A stretch of DNA of 64,000 bases from Tetrapisispora phaffii CBS 4417 (GCF_000236905.1 NC_016526.1:124001-188000); one strand, 5' to 3'. Shown: positions 8,572 to 19,085, counted from the stretch's first letter. Notes: generated from the letters alone by a model not told the origin. Numbers and translations: made by a program.

Positions 8572-9399
8572 TGTTCAATTGGTATTGCAGCTATCCCAAC
8601 GGACGAATTCTTCAAGACACCAACCATTGAGCACTGAGTGAATGAGAAATTGCCAAGATCTATTGGTTGCTACAAATCGATCTACATATATATAAAGAGA
8701 GAGGCAGCGATCTGGTAAACTCATCGAAGTATTTCACACGACCTTAATAGCGATATCTTTGCATTTCCAAATTTCAGACCCGATAAAAGAATGCAAAACC
8801 CTAAGTTGGAATGGCAAAAACCCTCGATTGCGGCGGATAGGGTTGGCAATTAGGGGTGTTGTGTCCGTCACCCGGATACCAATTCCATAACCCGGATATT
8901 TACACTCCTTACCCGACTTTCATGAAGTTCACCCGGCCATGCTGACGGTTGCATCAATATTTTCATGTTTCTCGTCGGAAATGACGCATCGGCACTTTTC
9001 AGTTAGGCTTCTTTTGCAAAGGGAATTGTATGCTCTCTTATAGTGGTAAAAGTAGGAACCTTTTAATGACTTTTATGCAACAATGGTTGTTAAAATGTCT
9101 TGAAAGGTGATATTAGACTGATCGTTGTTTTCAATTCAATTACAAGTAGCTTGCTAATATATATATATATATATATACAATTTAGTTTTTGCCCTTGCTT
9201 TTCACTTACATTTGTAAATTGTCTCTTTCCCTTTAATAACAACTAATAATTGAACCGTAGCTCATCGAAAAAGTATAACGCTCAGTAAGGTTGAGTAAGC
9301 TAGCTAACATAGATTACACATTGATTTCATTATTGCTATTGAATTGTAGATAACTTAAAAAGGGAACGTACCACAAGAAAGTGAACTTAATATTTTAGG
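8572..9399. other. Divergent promoter ERG12/VPH1
   Basis: Holds the ACCCG array at 8868-8936, a run of TA dinucleotides near 9157-9178, and a PAC-like CTCATCGA near 9260. No coding frame was seen. Confidence 0.7.
8868..8936. promoter_or_regulatory. Four Reb1-like ACCCG motifs with 20-21 bp spacing
   Basis: TCACCCGG (8868), TAACCCGG (8888), TTACCCG (8909) and TCACCCGG (8929) all face the same way, with starts 20, 21 and 20 bp apart. Only the third is an exact Reb1 consensus; the others differ in the first bases. Two helical turns between sites would place them on one face of the DNA. Confidence 0.7.
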
Positions 9400-11919
9400 A
9401 TGTCTGCTATGGTTGAGAAAGAAGAGGCCGTCTTCCGTTCGGCGGAAATGTCACTCGTTCAATTGTATATTCCTCAAGAAATTGCAAGAGATGCCGTTTA
9501 TACTGTAGGTCAATTGGGTAATATCCAGTTCCTTGATTTGAATAAGAAAGTCAGAACCTTCCAAAGAACCTATGTTGAGGATATAAGAAGACTGGACAAT
9601 GTTGAGAGACAGTATCGTTATTTCTACAGTCTATTACTAGAGCATGACTTGAAACTATACGAAACAGAAGATGATAGTTTGAGATATGCCTCATTGCAAA
9701 ACTCGCAAAATGGTGAGTTGAATATTTTGACACCTCCGAATAGTTCCAAGATTGATGACCATGTGGAAAATGCAAAGTTACTAGAAGAAAGATTGTCTCA
9801 AATGGAATCGGCCACTGATACTTTAAAACAACAAAAATCCGAATTAGAACAACATAGATATGTCTTGCAAGCAGGTGATATTTTCTTTGAAGGACCTATC
9901 TCGCACAGTTTGACTCATGATACTTCTGCTCAAACTCAACAAGCACACTTGCAACCAAATTTCATTACCGGTGTGATTCCAAGAAATAAAGTTTCTGTTC
10001 TGGAACAGATTTTATGGAGAGTGTTGAGAGGTAATTTATATTTTAAACAAGTCGAACTAGACGAAGCTATCTATGATGCTACAACAAAGAAGAAACAAGA
10101 TATGAGTGCTTTCATTGTGTTTTCTCCCGGTGATTTGATCGTTCAAAGGATTAGAAAAATTGCTGAATCATTGGATGCTAAGTTATATGAAGTCTCTGAA
10201 TCTGCAGAACAAAGATCGCAAAAATTGAGTGAAATTAACCAAAATTTGGCAGATTTGTACAACGTCTTAGACACAACAACAACCACATTCGAAAGTGAAT
10301 TATATGCAATCTCAAAAGAATTAGACGTTTGGTTTCAGGAAGTTGAAAGAGAGAAATTAGTATTCCACACTCTAAACAAGTTCAACTATGATCAAAATAG
10401 AAAAATTTTAGTAGCAGAAGGTTGGGTTCCAAAGGATGAACTAAACATTTTACAAAAAGCATTAAGCGATATGACAAAGAATTTAGGTACCGATGTTCCT
10501 TCTACTCTTGAAGTTTTGCAAACAAATAGAACCCCACCAACTTACCACAGAACTAATAAATTTACAGAAGCCTTTCAAAACATTTGTGACTGTTATGGTA
10601 TTGCTCAATATAGAGAGATCAATGCAGGTTTACCAACTATTGTCACTTTCCCATTCATGTTCGCCATTATGTTTGGTGATTTAGGTCATGGTTTTATCAT
10701 GTTCTTAGCCGCTGCAGCTTTGGTTTTGAATGAAAAAACAATAGGTAAAATGAAAAGAGGCGAAATTTTTGATATGGCATTTTCAGGAAGATATATATTA
10801 CTGTTGATGGGTTTATTCTCTATGTACACTGGTTTCTTATACAATGATATCTTCTCTAAGTCTATGACTTTATTTAAATCCGGTTGGCAATGGCCAAGTC
10901 ACTGGGAGGAAGGTGAGACGATTTTTGCAAAAAGTGTTGGAACATACCCAATTGGTTTAGATTGGTCATGGCATGGTAGTGAAAATGAATTACTATTTTC
11001 AAACTCTTATAAAATGAAGTTATCCATTTTGATGGGTTTCATTCACATGACTTACTCATATATGTTTTCATTAGCAAACCATTTGTACTTTGATTCATGG
11101 ATTGATATTGTTGGCAATTTCCTTCCTGGTCTATTATTTATGCAAGGTATTTTTGGTTATTTGTCTCTATGTATTGTTTACAAATGGTCTGTTGATTGGA
11201 TAAAGGATGATAAGGCTCCTCCAGGTTTATTAAATATGCTCATTAATATGTTTTTAGCACCAGGATCAATTGATGACGAACTGTATCCGCACCAAGCCAA
11301 AGTTCAAGTATTTTTGCTTGCAGTTGCATTGATTTGTATTCCATGGTTATTAATTGCAAAACCTTTGCATTTTAAACTTACTCACAAAGACCATATTGCA
11401 TTACCAACAGATGAAGAAAATTCTGGATTACAAGTTTCAGATGATATTAATGAACTTCTAACTGAAGAAGGTGCTGAAGATGATGATGATGAAGGTCATG
11501 GTCATGGTCAAGAAGAGTTTAGTGACGTTGTAATCCATCAAGTCATTCACACAATCGAATTTTGTTTGAACTGTGTTTCACACACCGCCTCTTATTTACG
11601 TTTATGGGCTTTATCGTTGGCTCATGCCCAATTATCAAGTGTTCTGTGGACTATGACTATTCAAATTGCATTTGGAACTCATGGCGCTTTAGGTGTTTTT
11701 ATGACAATCTTCCTATTTGCTATGTGGTTTGTTTTAACATGTTGTGTTCTGGTGGTTATGGAAGGTACCTCTGCTATGTTACATTCATTACGTCTACATT
11801 GGGTTGAATCCATGTCAAAGTTTTTTGTTGGTGATGGTATTTATTATGAGCCATTTTTATTCCAATATATTGATATGGAAGATTTTGCCGCTTCAGTTGT
11901 CTCTAGCAGTTCAAATTAG
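9400..11919 (+). CDS. VPH1: V-ATPase V0 subunit a, vacuolar isoform
   Basis: 839 residues (S. cerevisiae Vph1 840, Stv1 890). The cytosolic N-terminal half carries coiled coils (about 40-340); eight or so membrane helices follow from about 405. The proton-channel arginine is seen in YLRLWALSLAHAQLS as R734, matching R735 of Vph1. The N-terminus EEAVFRSAEMSLVQLYIPQE is the conserved family start. Subunit a forms the two half-channels through which protons reach the c-ring. Length and the VPH1-PAC1 convergent arrangement (as YOR270C-YOR269W) favour VPH1 over STV1. The acidic loop DDDDEGHGHGQEEFSD near 690-705 is low complexity. Confidence 0.97.
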   Translation: MSAMVEKEEAVFRSAEMSLVQLYIPQEIARDAVYTVGQLGNIQFLDLNKKVRTFQRTYVEDIRRLDNVERQYRYFYSLLLEHDLKLYETEDDSLRYASLQNSQNGELNILTPPNSSKIDDHVENAKLLEERLSQMESATDTLKQQKSELEQHRYVLQAGDIFFEGPISHSLTHDTSAQTQQAHLQPNFITGVIPRNKVSVLEQILWRVLRGNLYFKQVELDEAIYDATTKKKQDMSAFIVFSPGDLIVQRIRKIAESLDAKLYEVSESAEQRSQKLSEINQNLADLYNVLDTTTTTFESELYAISKELDVWFQEVEREKLVFHTLNKFNYDQNRKILVAEGWVPKDELNILQKALSDMTKNLGTDVPSTLEVLQTNRTPPTYHRTNKFTEAFQNICDCYGIAQYREINAGLPTIVTFPFMFAIMFGDLGHGFIMFLAAAALVLNEKTIGKMKRGEIFDMAFSGRYILLLMGLFSMYTGFLYNDIFSKSMTLFKSGWQWPSHWEEGETIFAKSVGTYPIGLDWSWHGSENELLFSNSYKMKLSILMGFIHMTYSYMFSLANHLYFDSWIDIVGNFLPGLLFMQGIFGYLSLCIVYKWSVDWIKDDKAPPGLLNMLINMFLAPGSIDDELYPHQAKVQVFLLAVALICIPWLLIAKPLHFKLTHKDHIALPTDEENSGLQVSDDINELLTEEGAEDDDDEGHGHGQEEFSDVVIHQVIHTIEFCLNCVSHTASYLRLWALSLAHAQLSSVLWTMTIQIAFGTHGALGVFMTIFLFAMWFVLTCCVLVVMEGTSAMLHSLRLHWVESMSKFFVGDGIYYEPFLFQYIDMEDFAASVVSSSSN

Positions 11920-12124
11920 AAGACCTAAAATCTTCATCAGTTTTTCAAAAAAATGACACATACTAATTAATTGAAAGTAACATATAACTGATAAATACTC
12001 ATACATACGTATATAAGTTTCCGTAAACATAATTGAATAATTATCCAATCTTTCTAATATAATGCAATCCTATGTTGACAGATGTGTACAAGATATAATA
12101 ATAAATAAGTACCAGAAATAATGA

Positions 12125-13672
12125 CTATTTCAGTAAAATATTGCATGTTGAATCTACCGCACCGCTAACCATGAGCTCTCTATCCAGCGAATCACTTTTA
12201 TTATCACTCAGAGGATCAACGTCAATACAGGTGATGAAAGCATTATGAACATCTTTCAGTACTTTAAGACATTTTCCAGTATGCAAATCCCAGCAGCGAA
12301 TGGTACTATCATCACTACATGAAAATAAATAACGACCTCTAATTTTTAAATCTTTTACCCATGATTCATGACCAACTAGTGTCAGTATGCATTTAAAATT
12401 CGAACTCATATTATTGACTAATGGCTTATTCTTGTTATTACCTATAAATTTTGGTATTGGAATTTGCCATATTTTAATGGTTTTATCTCTTGATGCAGAA
12501 ACACAATATTTGAATCCTAGCATCGTTTTGTATTCTTCATCAATTTCCATCAGCGTTTGCGAGGAAGGTGAATTTTTGTCCTCTTCCTCAATAACTGCAT
12601 TTATTTCTTTCCCCACTATAGGTATAAACTTAACCGATTCAATTGGAAAAGTATGACCTTCACCTATCGATAGACCTGTATTGGTGGGCCAATGTGTGAA
12701 TCTTAAAGTGGTATCTTGCGATCCAGTCAACAGATAATCTCCAAGTATATCCAACGCCCTGATCCAATCGGAATGTAATTCCAATGTGTTGATGACAAAG
12801 GAATTCTCATAATCCCAAATTTTTACAGTTTTATCTCTGGAACAAGTCGCTATCAGAATTTTGTTATTATACTCAATGATGTTGTTGTTTTCGTTCAACC
12901 ATATCTTAACATCTGAGATGATATGTGAATGACTTTTCATTGATCTGACTAAAACGAAACTATTATTATTTTTGAAATTATAAATTTTAAGAACCAAATC
13001 CTTTGACACCACCGCTATCAAGAGAGAGTCGGTGTCTGTCACCGGATCGTGTACTTTTAACACATCGATAGAAGTTATTGACTTTGTATGACTCTGTATG
13101 ACAGCCACTGGTAGATCCATAGTAAATATATCGTAAGCGTATAGCTTTCCATAATCCGTTCCTATGAATACCATGGAAAGATATGGATGTAATTTGATAG
13201 CAGTTACCATCGAGTCTAGCATGATTGTACCAAAAGGCGAATCCGAAGGGAGCCAGTCCCTCGAGGCCAAACTAGTCACGCTATTACCATGGTTGTTTTC
13301 TTTGTATTCCTTAAACACTTTGTTCAAATAGATAATGTGACTATTCAGTTCCTTTTGGGTTTTCTCCATGTCTACAATTCGACGTTGCAACCGTACGATC
13401 GAGTTCCATTTCTTGGGCAGCAACAACTCGTCTTCCCTAATGGCATCATCGTTATTCTCCTCGACGCCCTCCTCGACGCCCTCATCTCCTTGCTTCGTGA
13501 ACAGAAGCTTCAGACCACGAACCACCAGATCCTGCTGATGTGCCGTCTCTCCGATCGGATCTTGCTGACCAAGCACTTTATAATTCCAGGTTACGTAATC
13601 GATAATACTTTTATCCAATTGAATTTTTTGTTGCCTTGACAACGGCAATTCCCAATCGTAGTTAGTTGCCAT
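12125..13672 (-). CDS. PAC1: LIS1-family dynein regulator Pac1
   Basis: 515 residues (S. cerevisiae Pac1, 494). Near the N-terminus, LDKSIIDYVTWNYKVL matches the dimerising LisH region and ELLLPKKWNSIVRLQRRI begins the coiled coil (about 90-150). Seven WD40 repeats follow, with typical ends TVKIWDY, TIKIWQI and TIRCWDLHTGKCL. Pac1 binds the dynein motor domain and is needed for spindle positioning through cytoplasmic microtubules. The frame is open upstream to a TTG at 13744; the ATG at 13672 (MATNYDWELPLS) aligns with known Pac1 starts and is chosen. Insertions relative to S. cerevisiae lie in the acidic segment near residues 70-85 and around 350. Confidence 0.95.
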   Translation of the reverse strand: MATNYDWELPLSRQQKIQLDKSIIDYVTWNYKVLGQQDPIGETAHQQDLVVRGLKLLFTKQGDEGVEEGVEENNDDAIREDELLLPKKWNSIVRLQRRIVDMEKTQKELNSHIIYLNKVFKEYKENNHGNSVTSLASRDWLPSDSPFGTIMLDSMVTAIKLHPYLSMVFIGTDYGKLYAYDIFTMDLPVAVIQSHTKSITSIDVLKVHDPVTDTDSLLIAVVSKDLVLKIYNFKNNNSFVLVRSMKSHSHIISDVKIWLNENNNIIEYNNKILIATCSRDKTVKIWDYENSFVINTLELHSDWIRALDILGDYLLTGSQDTTLRFTHWPTNTGLSIGEGHTFPIESVKFIPIVGKEINAVIEEEDKNSPSSQTLMEIDEEYKTMLGFKYCVSASRDKTIKIWQIPIPKFIGNNKNKPLVNNMSSNFKCILTLVGHESWVKDLKIRGRYLFSCSDDSTIRCWDLHTGKCLKVLKDVHNAFITCIDVDPLSDNKSDSLDRELMVSGAVDSTCNILLK

Positions 13673-14257
13673 AGTTATAGTACCTCGCTTGATTATACCC
13701 ACGTAACCTCCGAGATCACGGAATTGAAAACTATTCCAACCCAATCAAATAAAGATGTGAGCTTCACAAGTAGGACTACCACTACAATCACTGCAACAGA
13801 TTATGAAAACGCACCAATGTTAAGACGGGTATTAGCTGCGAATGGGACTAATCAAGGATTCCATATGTGAGCACTGAGATAGTTCATTCGAAAAAGTCTG
13901 GTAGTGAGACAGTAGCGGTGAAGCCGTTCAAGTTATCAAAGCGATTGATGGTTTGTAGAAAATGTGTGCTGTTAAACTTTTCGACTGACGACGTTATTGG
14001 TGAAAAAAACGTCTTGCCCGGCCACAGGCCGGGCAAGACCGATGCTCGCACGTCGGTGTAGTCAAATGTTTAACAAAGAACCTTAGTCGAGACCAAGACA
14101 AGATACACGTACCATAGGAACTACTTAGTGACTACCTCGAGGGTTAAGCGTACACGCAATTGCCTTCAGCATACTCACGCATTTACCTTTTTACATGTTT
14201 GCCTTGTTTCCTGCACTCGCCGAAATCGTTGGTCCACGCCACATTTGAACAGTAGCA
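13673..14257. other. Intergenic upstream of PAC1
   Basis: Contains the PAC1 promoter and the strongly structured block at 13982-14063. A 64-codon frame at 13867-14061 spans that block and is not convincing as a gene. Confidence 0.5.
14011..14039. repeat. Perfect GC-rich inverted repeat, 13-bp arms, 3-nt loop
   Basis: GTCTTGCCCGGCC at 14011-14023 pairs exactly with 14027-14039 around ACA. A second short stem ACCGA/TCGGT (14037-14056) follows, and GACT/AGTC can close the outside. It may be a structured RNA or a cruciform-forming DNA element. Confidence 0.97.
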
Positions 14258-14554
14258 ATGAATAATTCATTCGTTACATGGAACGCCCATCCAATTTCTT
14301 GTGTGCTGGAAAAACCTCTGCCTTCCACCTCCCATCGTTACACAAAATACGTACTTTCTGACTCCGAGAAATTAAATATCCCAAAACTGGGCAACACCTT
14401 ACCCACGGACCCTCCTCTGCCAGAAAGAGACCACCTCAGGCTCGATTACAATGAATTTCCTAGCTTTCACAAGAAATGTTTGCTCTGGACAGACATGACG
14501 AGATGGTTCAGAATCAGTATCACTGGTGAACTTTCTTATTTCTTTACGAAATGA
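14258..14554 (+). CDS. Possible small protein at the YOR268C position
   Basis: A 98-codon ATG frame with balanced codon use and a folded-looking composition (motifs LPPERDHLRL-like PERDHLRLDYNEFP and a C-terminal WFRISITGELSYFF). S. cerevisiae has the uncharacterised ORF YOR268C (132 aa) between PAC1 and HRK1 in the same orientation. I cannot align the two from memory, so the link is positional only. It could equally be a chance frame in a 1.7-kb gap. No function can be assigned. Confidence 0.4.
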   Translation: MNNSFVTWNAHPISCVLEKPLPSTSHRYTKYVLSDSEKLNIPKLGNTLPTDPPLPERDHLRLDYNEFPSFHKKCLLWTDMTRWFRISITGELSYFFTK

Positions 14555-15441
14555 ACAACGTTGCTGTTTCAGGAATCGCTCGACAGTGAAAAATATGAAT
14601 CAGAAATTCGCTCGATCTCATTTAATTTGTAGATGCGGCTATAATCGCGCGTACTGATGCGGTTAGATCTGGTCCTTGACAATGAAAAAGAAACGAAAGC
14701 AATAAGTTACACAAGTATTGATATAATATTAATCGTTAACGAGGTGGATATGAGTTCGATGCCTCTGTTGCAGCAGTAGGTTTGGACTGAAAGGTAATGT
14801 CCTCTGTGAGTAGCTGACTCTGTGAAAACAAAGCTGCTAAAGGTCTTATTAGTTAGTCTTCTGTTCTGTTACAGTTGGAATTGTCGGAACGACGTTGATT
14901 CTATCAGTGGTCCCTGTGGTGCTTTCACTGACTTGTGGACTAGATAGCAACAGACAATTTAGTGTGTGTGTGTGTGTCGCTCTTTCTACGTTATTTTTGT
15001 TTCTTATTCATTAACTTTTGTTTCTGGTTACATTTCTTATTGTAGAGTATGTCCATCCTTAGCTAATTTCTCATGGCTCTAGGACCGTTGCTGAATCGTG
15101 GGTTTGTTAATAGTACTTTCATTTACCGGTTTATTCTGAAGCTGCGTTATATATAATGATAATTTCCTGTTCAGTGGTGTCTTTGTCCGTGTAGTTTAGA
15201 GCACAATTTCGTTGACATGTTTTATTAAATTGCCTTAGAAAACTAGAAATATTCAAAATCGTTGATTGTACTAATCAAGGACCATGGTAGACAATAATGC
15301 ATTTATATATAAATGTACACGTCTATATGAGATTTTAATATATGCGTGTGAGGCTAAGCGCCACAAACCATCGAACGTCAACTTCCGATCTCACTTGTAG
15401 GAACTTGCCAGAAAATTAAATACTAAATCAAGAGAAGGTCA
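14555..15441. other. Upstream region of HRK1
   Basis: Long promoter/leader for HRK1. It holds a GT dinucleotide run (about 14962-14977) and AT-rich stretches. I see no gene in it. Confidence 0.6.
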
Positions 15442-17364
15442 ATGACAAATATTCTGCCGGACTCGTTTCAAATGGATGACCGCGAACGGAATCAGGCTAA
15501 TACCCATCACCACCACCATGGCCATCATGGTCATGCACACAGCAACAATGCGCCAATTAAGACAAGAAGGTCGTTTCTGAATATGCTAAATTTGGATAAA
15601 AGAATCTCTGCTAACAGCACGACATCGTCAGTAGTCTCCAATAGTTCCGTCAGTTCATTGGATTATCTAACGTCTCCAGAGGTAAGTGATGATTCGAAAT
15701 TCCAAAATGGAATGTCAAATCGAAGCAGCGATAAACAATATAACGTTGATTCCGTGAACATCATCACAGATAGCAACAATGCAAATTTTATCATTACAAG
15801 CTCCATTTCTCCTACATGGGGTAGCAGAAGAGCATCGCATTCGATGGCCAATTTGAAAAAATTCTTCAGGTCACCAATATCGAAGAAAAAGAAACAAATC
15901 AATATGCATGGCTCACCAACGACTACGACTAGCTCAGATTATGCTATGAATTCAAACCATTCTAGTTATTCCCATATAAATGCCAATCACCATCGTCAAC
16001 CTCATCATTCCCAAAGAACTGGATCTGAACAGTTTGAGCATTCATCAATTATTAACTCAATTTCTCCAAATAATCAAAGAAATGTAGAACACAAACAGCA
16101 TACACAGTCTGCAATCCCACCTACAATCGAGTCCTCCCTGTCATTATCCAATAAGGTAGATATTTTTCATGATGATTCTATTTTGGTTCAAAAATATGGT
16201 AAACTCGGTAAATTACTTGGTTCTGGTGCTGGTGGTTCTGTCAAAATCATTAACAGATCATCAGACGGTGCTACATTTGCTGTTAAGGAATTCAGACCTC
16301 AGAAACCAAGAGAATCTGATAGAGAATATCACAAGAAGTGTACAGCAGAGTTTTTAATTGGTTCTGTTTTACATCATCCTAATATCATTGAAACCTTGGA
16401 TATTTTTATTGACTACAGACATCATAAATATTTTGAAGTCATGGAATATTGTCCAGTTGATTTCTTTGCAGTCGTCATGTCTAATAAAATGTCCAGAAAT
16501 GAAATAAATTGCTGCATAAAACAATTAACAGAAGGTGTTAAATACTTACATGATAAAGGAATGGCTCATAGGGATTTGAAATTAGACAATTGTGTCATGA
16601 ATAAAGATGGTATACTGAAAATTATTGATTTCGGTAGTAGTGTAGTTTTCAAATATCCATTTGAAAAAGATACTGTAATGGCGCATGGTATTGTTGGTAG
16701 TGATCCTTATTTAGCTCCAGAAGTGTTAACTTCTTCGAATAGCTACGATCCACAAATGGTAGATGTGTGGTCAATTGCTATTATCTATTGTTGTCTGATG
16801 CTAAAGAGATTTCCATGGAAGATTCCACATCCAGAAACTGATGAAAATTTTAGATTGTTCTGCTTACCAGATGAGGTAGAACATGATTACGTTGAGTCAG
16901 CTAGAACCCACGAACTTTTAATTAAAGAAAAAATGATGTCTAAAAAACTACAACAACAAGGTTATATCCCTGAGCAGCAGGAGTATGTATCAACTAAACA
17001 ACAATCTCAGCAGGTTAATAATATATCATCTATACCATCCCAGCTTCCTCCTACAAATACTGAAACCGAACAAGTTAATTCCAGTTCCACAAATCATCGC
17101 GACAATGGTAACACGCATAGGAGAGTAGAAGGTCCATACCGTTTATTCAAATTGCTTCCTCATGCATCGAGACCCATCCTTTCTAGAATGTTAGAGCTTG
17201 ATCCTAAGAAGAGAGCTACATTAGAAGATGTATATAATGATGAATGGTTTTCCTCTCAAGCTTTCTGTACACAAAATAAGAACAAAGAAGTTATGAGAGC
17301 CCCAGGACATCATCATACCATTGTCACCGAACAAGATGGAGTTGTCAATGAATACAGAATATGA
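15442..17364 (+). CDS. HRK1: Ser/Thr kinase of the Hrk1/Ptk family
   Basis: 640 residues (S. cerevisiae Hrk1, 759). The long N-terminal region (1-245) is low complexity, with a His-rich tract near 21-35 and many Ser/Asn. The kinase domain spans about 250-600: glycine loop LGSGAGGSV, K282 in FAVKEF, catalytic D378 in HRDLKLDNCV, D396 of DFG, and YLAPEV. An insert rich in Gln/Ser (about 500-560) splits the C-lobe, as is common in this subfamily. In S. cerevisiae Hrk1 helps activate the plasma-membrane proton pump Pma1. The neighbours PAC1 and PNT1 match YOR269W and YOR266W, which identifies the gene among its paralogs. Confidence 0.92.
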   Translation: MTNILPDSFQMDDRERNQANTHHHHHGHHGHAHSNNAPIKTRRSFLNMLNLDKRISANSTTSSVVSNSSVSSLDYLTSPEVSDDSKFQNGMSNRSSDKQYNVDSVNIITDSNNANFIITSSISPTWGSRRASHSMANLKKFFRSPISKKKKQINMHGSPTTTTSSDYAMNSNHSSYSHINANHHRQPHHSQRTGSEQFEHSSIINSISPNNQRNVEHKQHTQSAIPPTIESSLSLSNKVDIFHDDSILVQKYGKLGKLLGSGAGGSVKIINRSSDGATFAVKEFRPQKPRESDREYHKKCTAEFLIGSVLHHPNIIETLDIFIDYRHHKYFEVMEYCPVDFFAVVMSNKMSRNEINCCIKQLTEGVKYLHDKGMAHRDLKLDNCVMNKDGILKIIDFGSSVVFKYPFEKDTVMAHGIVGSDPYLAPEVLTSSNSYDPQMVDVWSIAIIYCCLMLKRFPWKIPHPETDENFRLFCLPDEVEHDYVESARTHELLIKEKMMSKKLQQQGYIPEQQEYVSTKQQSQQVNNISSIPSQLPPTNTETEQVNSSSTNHRDNGNTHRRVEGPYRLFKLLPHASRPILSRMLELDPKKRATLEDVYNDEWFSSQAFCTQNKNKEVMRAPGHHHTIVTEQDGVVNEYRI

Positions 17365-17599
17365 TGATAAGATATTAATATAATCATAGTTCCCAAAAAA
17401 AATTAATAATTAATGAAAACACACAAAATAAGTAATTGGTAATATCAATAACAAAAATGACGCTATTATAATAATTCTGCATAAGATAGCATTTTTTGAT
17501 ACATATTTATATAATAATTTAATAAACTTACAAATATAGTAAATATTTATTTATGGTAGAATTAGAATATATAATTTTGAATTTACAAGAATCGATTGT

Positions 17600-18907
17600 C
17601 TATTTAAATATATTAAGGTTTCCTTTCTCGAACAGTTCCCCATTCAATGTTCCGGGGTTATTAAAGGTTGAAATATTTGATACGCCCCATTTTTGACTGA
17701 ATAATGGTGTTTCGTGATCGTGAGACATACTATTTTTATGAGTTGTGACGACATTATTGAATCTATAGGACCAATAGAAAATCAAACGCCACACTAATAC
17801 TTTTCTACCAAGATCGTCATTACTCATTTTATTCAAATCTTCGGTTGGTTTGTACAATTTCCTAAGTAAAATCATATTGACTAACTCTTCGTAACTTAAC
17901 ACAGTATTATTTTTATTATGCAGAATATGCTGTAAAACTAGCCAGTCATCCACAAAGGTATGATGATATAACGTCATTAATGCTTCTGAAGGGATTGTTT
18001 TGTTGTTTGTTAGTTTGCATATCCTTAGCTTCCAAGAAGAAATATACAAATCGGATAGTTTTCCTTGAAGGTGACCATATACTGTTTCCCTTGATGCACT
18101 ATAGGGTGAAATATACGTGGAATTTGAATTTTTTGTTAGTATACTTGGTTTAGACTTCTTTATGTTCATTAAAGATAAATGTTTAAAGCCACCAGGCGTT
18201 AAACAATTATATGGTACCATTCTTGGAAAAAAGTAACAAATGATAGCCGTCATCTCTTCGAAGATTAAGGCAACTAGAAAGAAAATGGGCAATTTCCAAA
18301 TCTCTTTTCTCCTAGAATATTCTACAAACTCTTTCCTCGTTATAGGTATCGTTTTAATGGTATCTAATTTTAATTTTGAGTATTCGATCTCATTAATTTC
18401 GATAATATGAAATAATTTTGTTACCAATGGTGTCTGTGATTGATCTTTTAACCTTTTCGGAATTGACTTCGTTTCCCTGAAGACTTTAATAGTATTGTGC
18501 ATACCGTTCCTATAGTATTTCATGAGATGTAAACCAGTTCTTATCCATTTCATTGCAGGTTTTCTCCATTGACCAATTTTTTTATCATTATCAACTTTTT
18601 GAAATATTTCATCCTTTGGAAATATGGTTCTTGGTAACGAACGAATCGAGTTTAATTCTTCAGCAACCTCGTCAGCATAAGCATCAACAATTTTAAAATT
18701 ACCCTTTTGATAAGCAACCATAAGCTCCCGTAATGTCTCATTATTTTGCAAGGACTCATTAAAGTCATTCTTCGTTGAGAAGTTAATTAATCTTTCTGGG
18801 AGAGGGTATGTGGTAGCATTGGCGGAAACATGTTTAAATCTCGCAATAGTATTCTGGATCCCACTGCTTCTATTGAGAAGTGGGTTTGTCAAAAAACGAT
18901 TGAACAT
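17600..18907 (-). CDS. PNT1: Mitochondrial inner-membrane protein Pnt1
   Basis: 435 residues (S. cerevisiae 423). The N-terminus is rich in Arg, Asn and Ser without acidic residues for about 40 positions, consistent with a mitochondrial presequence. One clear hydrophobic segment (IFFLVALIFEEMTAIICYFF, about 210-230) is preceded by RKEFVEYSRRKEIWKLP and followed by PRMVPYN. This arrangement resembles the membrane-entry segment of the LETM1/Mdm38 family, which I note as an observation, not an established relation. In S. cerevisiae Pnt1 was found in export of proteins from the matrix and pentamidine resistance. The assignment rests largely on position between HRK1 and RBL2. Confidence 0.85.
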   Translation of the reverse strand: MFNRFLTNPLLNRSSGIQNTIARFKHVSANATTYPLPERLINFSTKNDFNESLQNNETLRELMVAYQKGNFKIVDAYADEVAEELNSIRSLPRTIFPKDEIFQKVDNDKKIGQWRKPAMKWIRTGLHLMKYYRNGMHNTIKVFRETKSIPKRLKDQSQTPLVTKLFHIIEINEIEYSKLKLDTIKTIPITRKEFVEYSRRKEIWKLPIFFLVALIFEEMTAIICYFFPRMVPYNCLTPGGFKHLSLMNIKKSKPSILTKNSNSTYISPYSASRETVYGHLQGKLSDLYISSWKLRICKLTNNKTIPSEALMTLYHHTFVDDWLVLQHILHNKNNTVLSYEELVNMILLRKLYKPTEDLNKMSNDDLGRKVLVWRLIFYWSYRFNNVVTTHKNSMSHDHETPLFSQKWGVSNISTFNNPGTLNGELFEKGNLNIFK

Positions 18908-19085
18908 GAATTGATTATACAGGACTCAATTTAAACAAAGTATTGCGACGTCTATATTAAAGGTGACTTGGAACTTCAACGTGGTTCAAATAGCATGCAT
19001 CTACTTCATGTGTCTTGGTTAAACTAGGATCTATAAATGCATAAATAGAAACCAGTTAGATTCTTATAGATCTATCAAGCAGCTT

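Noticed and set aside
9157..9178. TA dinucleotide run as a possible mobile-element or origin mark
   Set aside because: A simple microsatellite; no ARS consensus cluster or terminal repeats accompany it.
13867..14061. 64-codon frame across the 13-bp hairpin
   Set aside because: It reads straight through a palindrome and shows no coding character; the structure explains it better.
14962..14977. GT repeat as a telomere-like seed
   Set aside because: Only a short pure dinucleotide run in the middle of a housekeeping region; no degenerate telomeric repeat.
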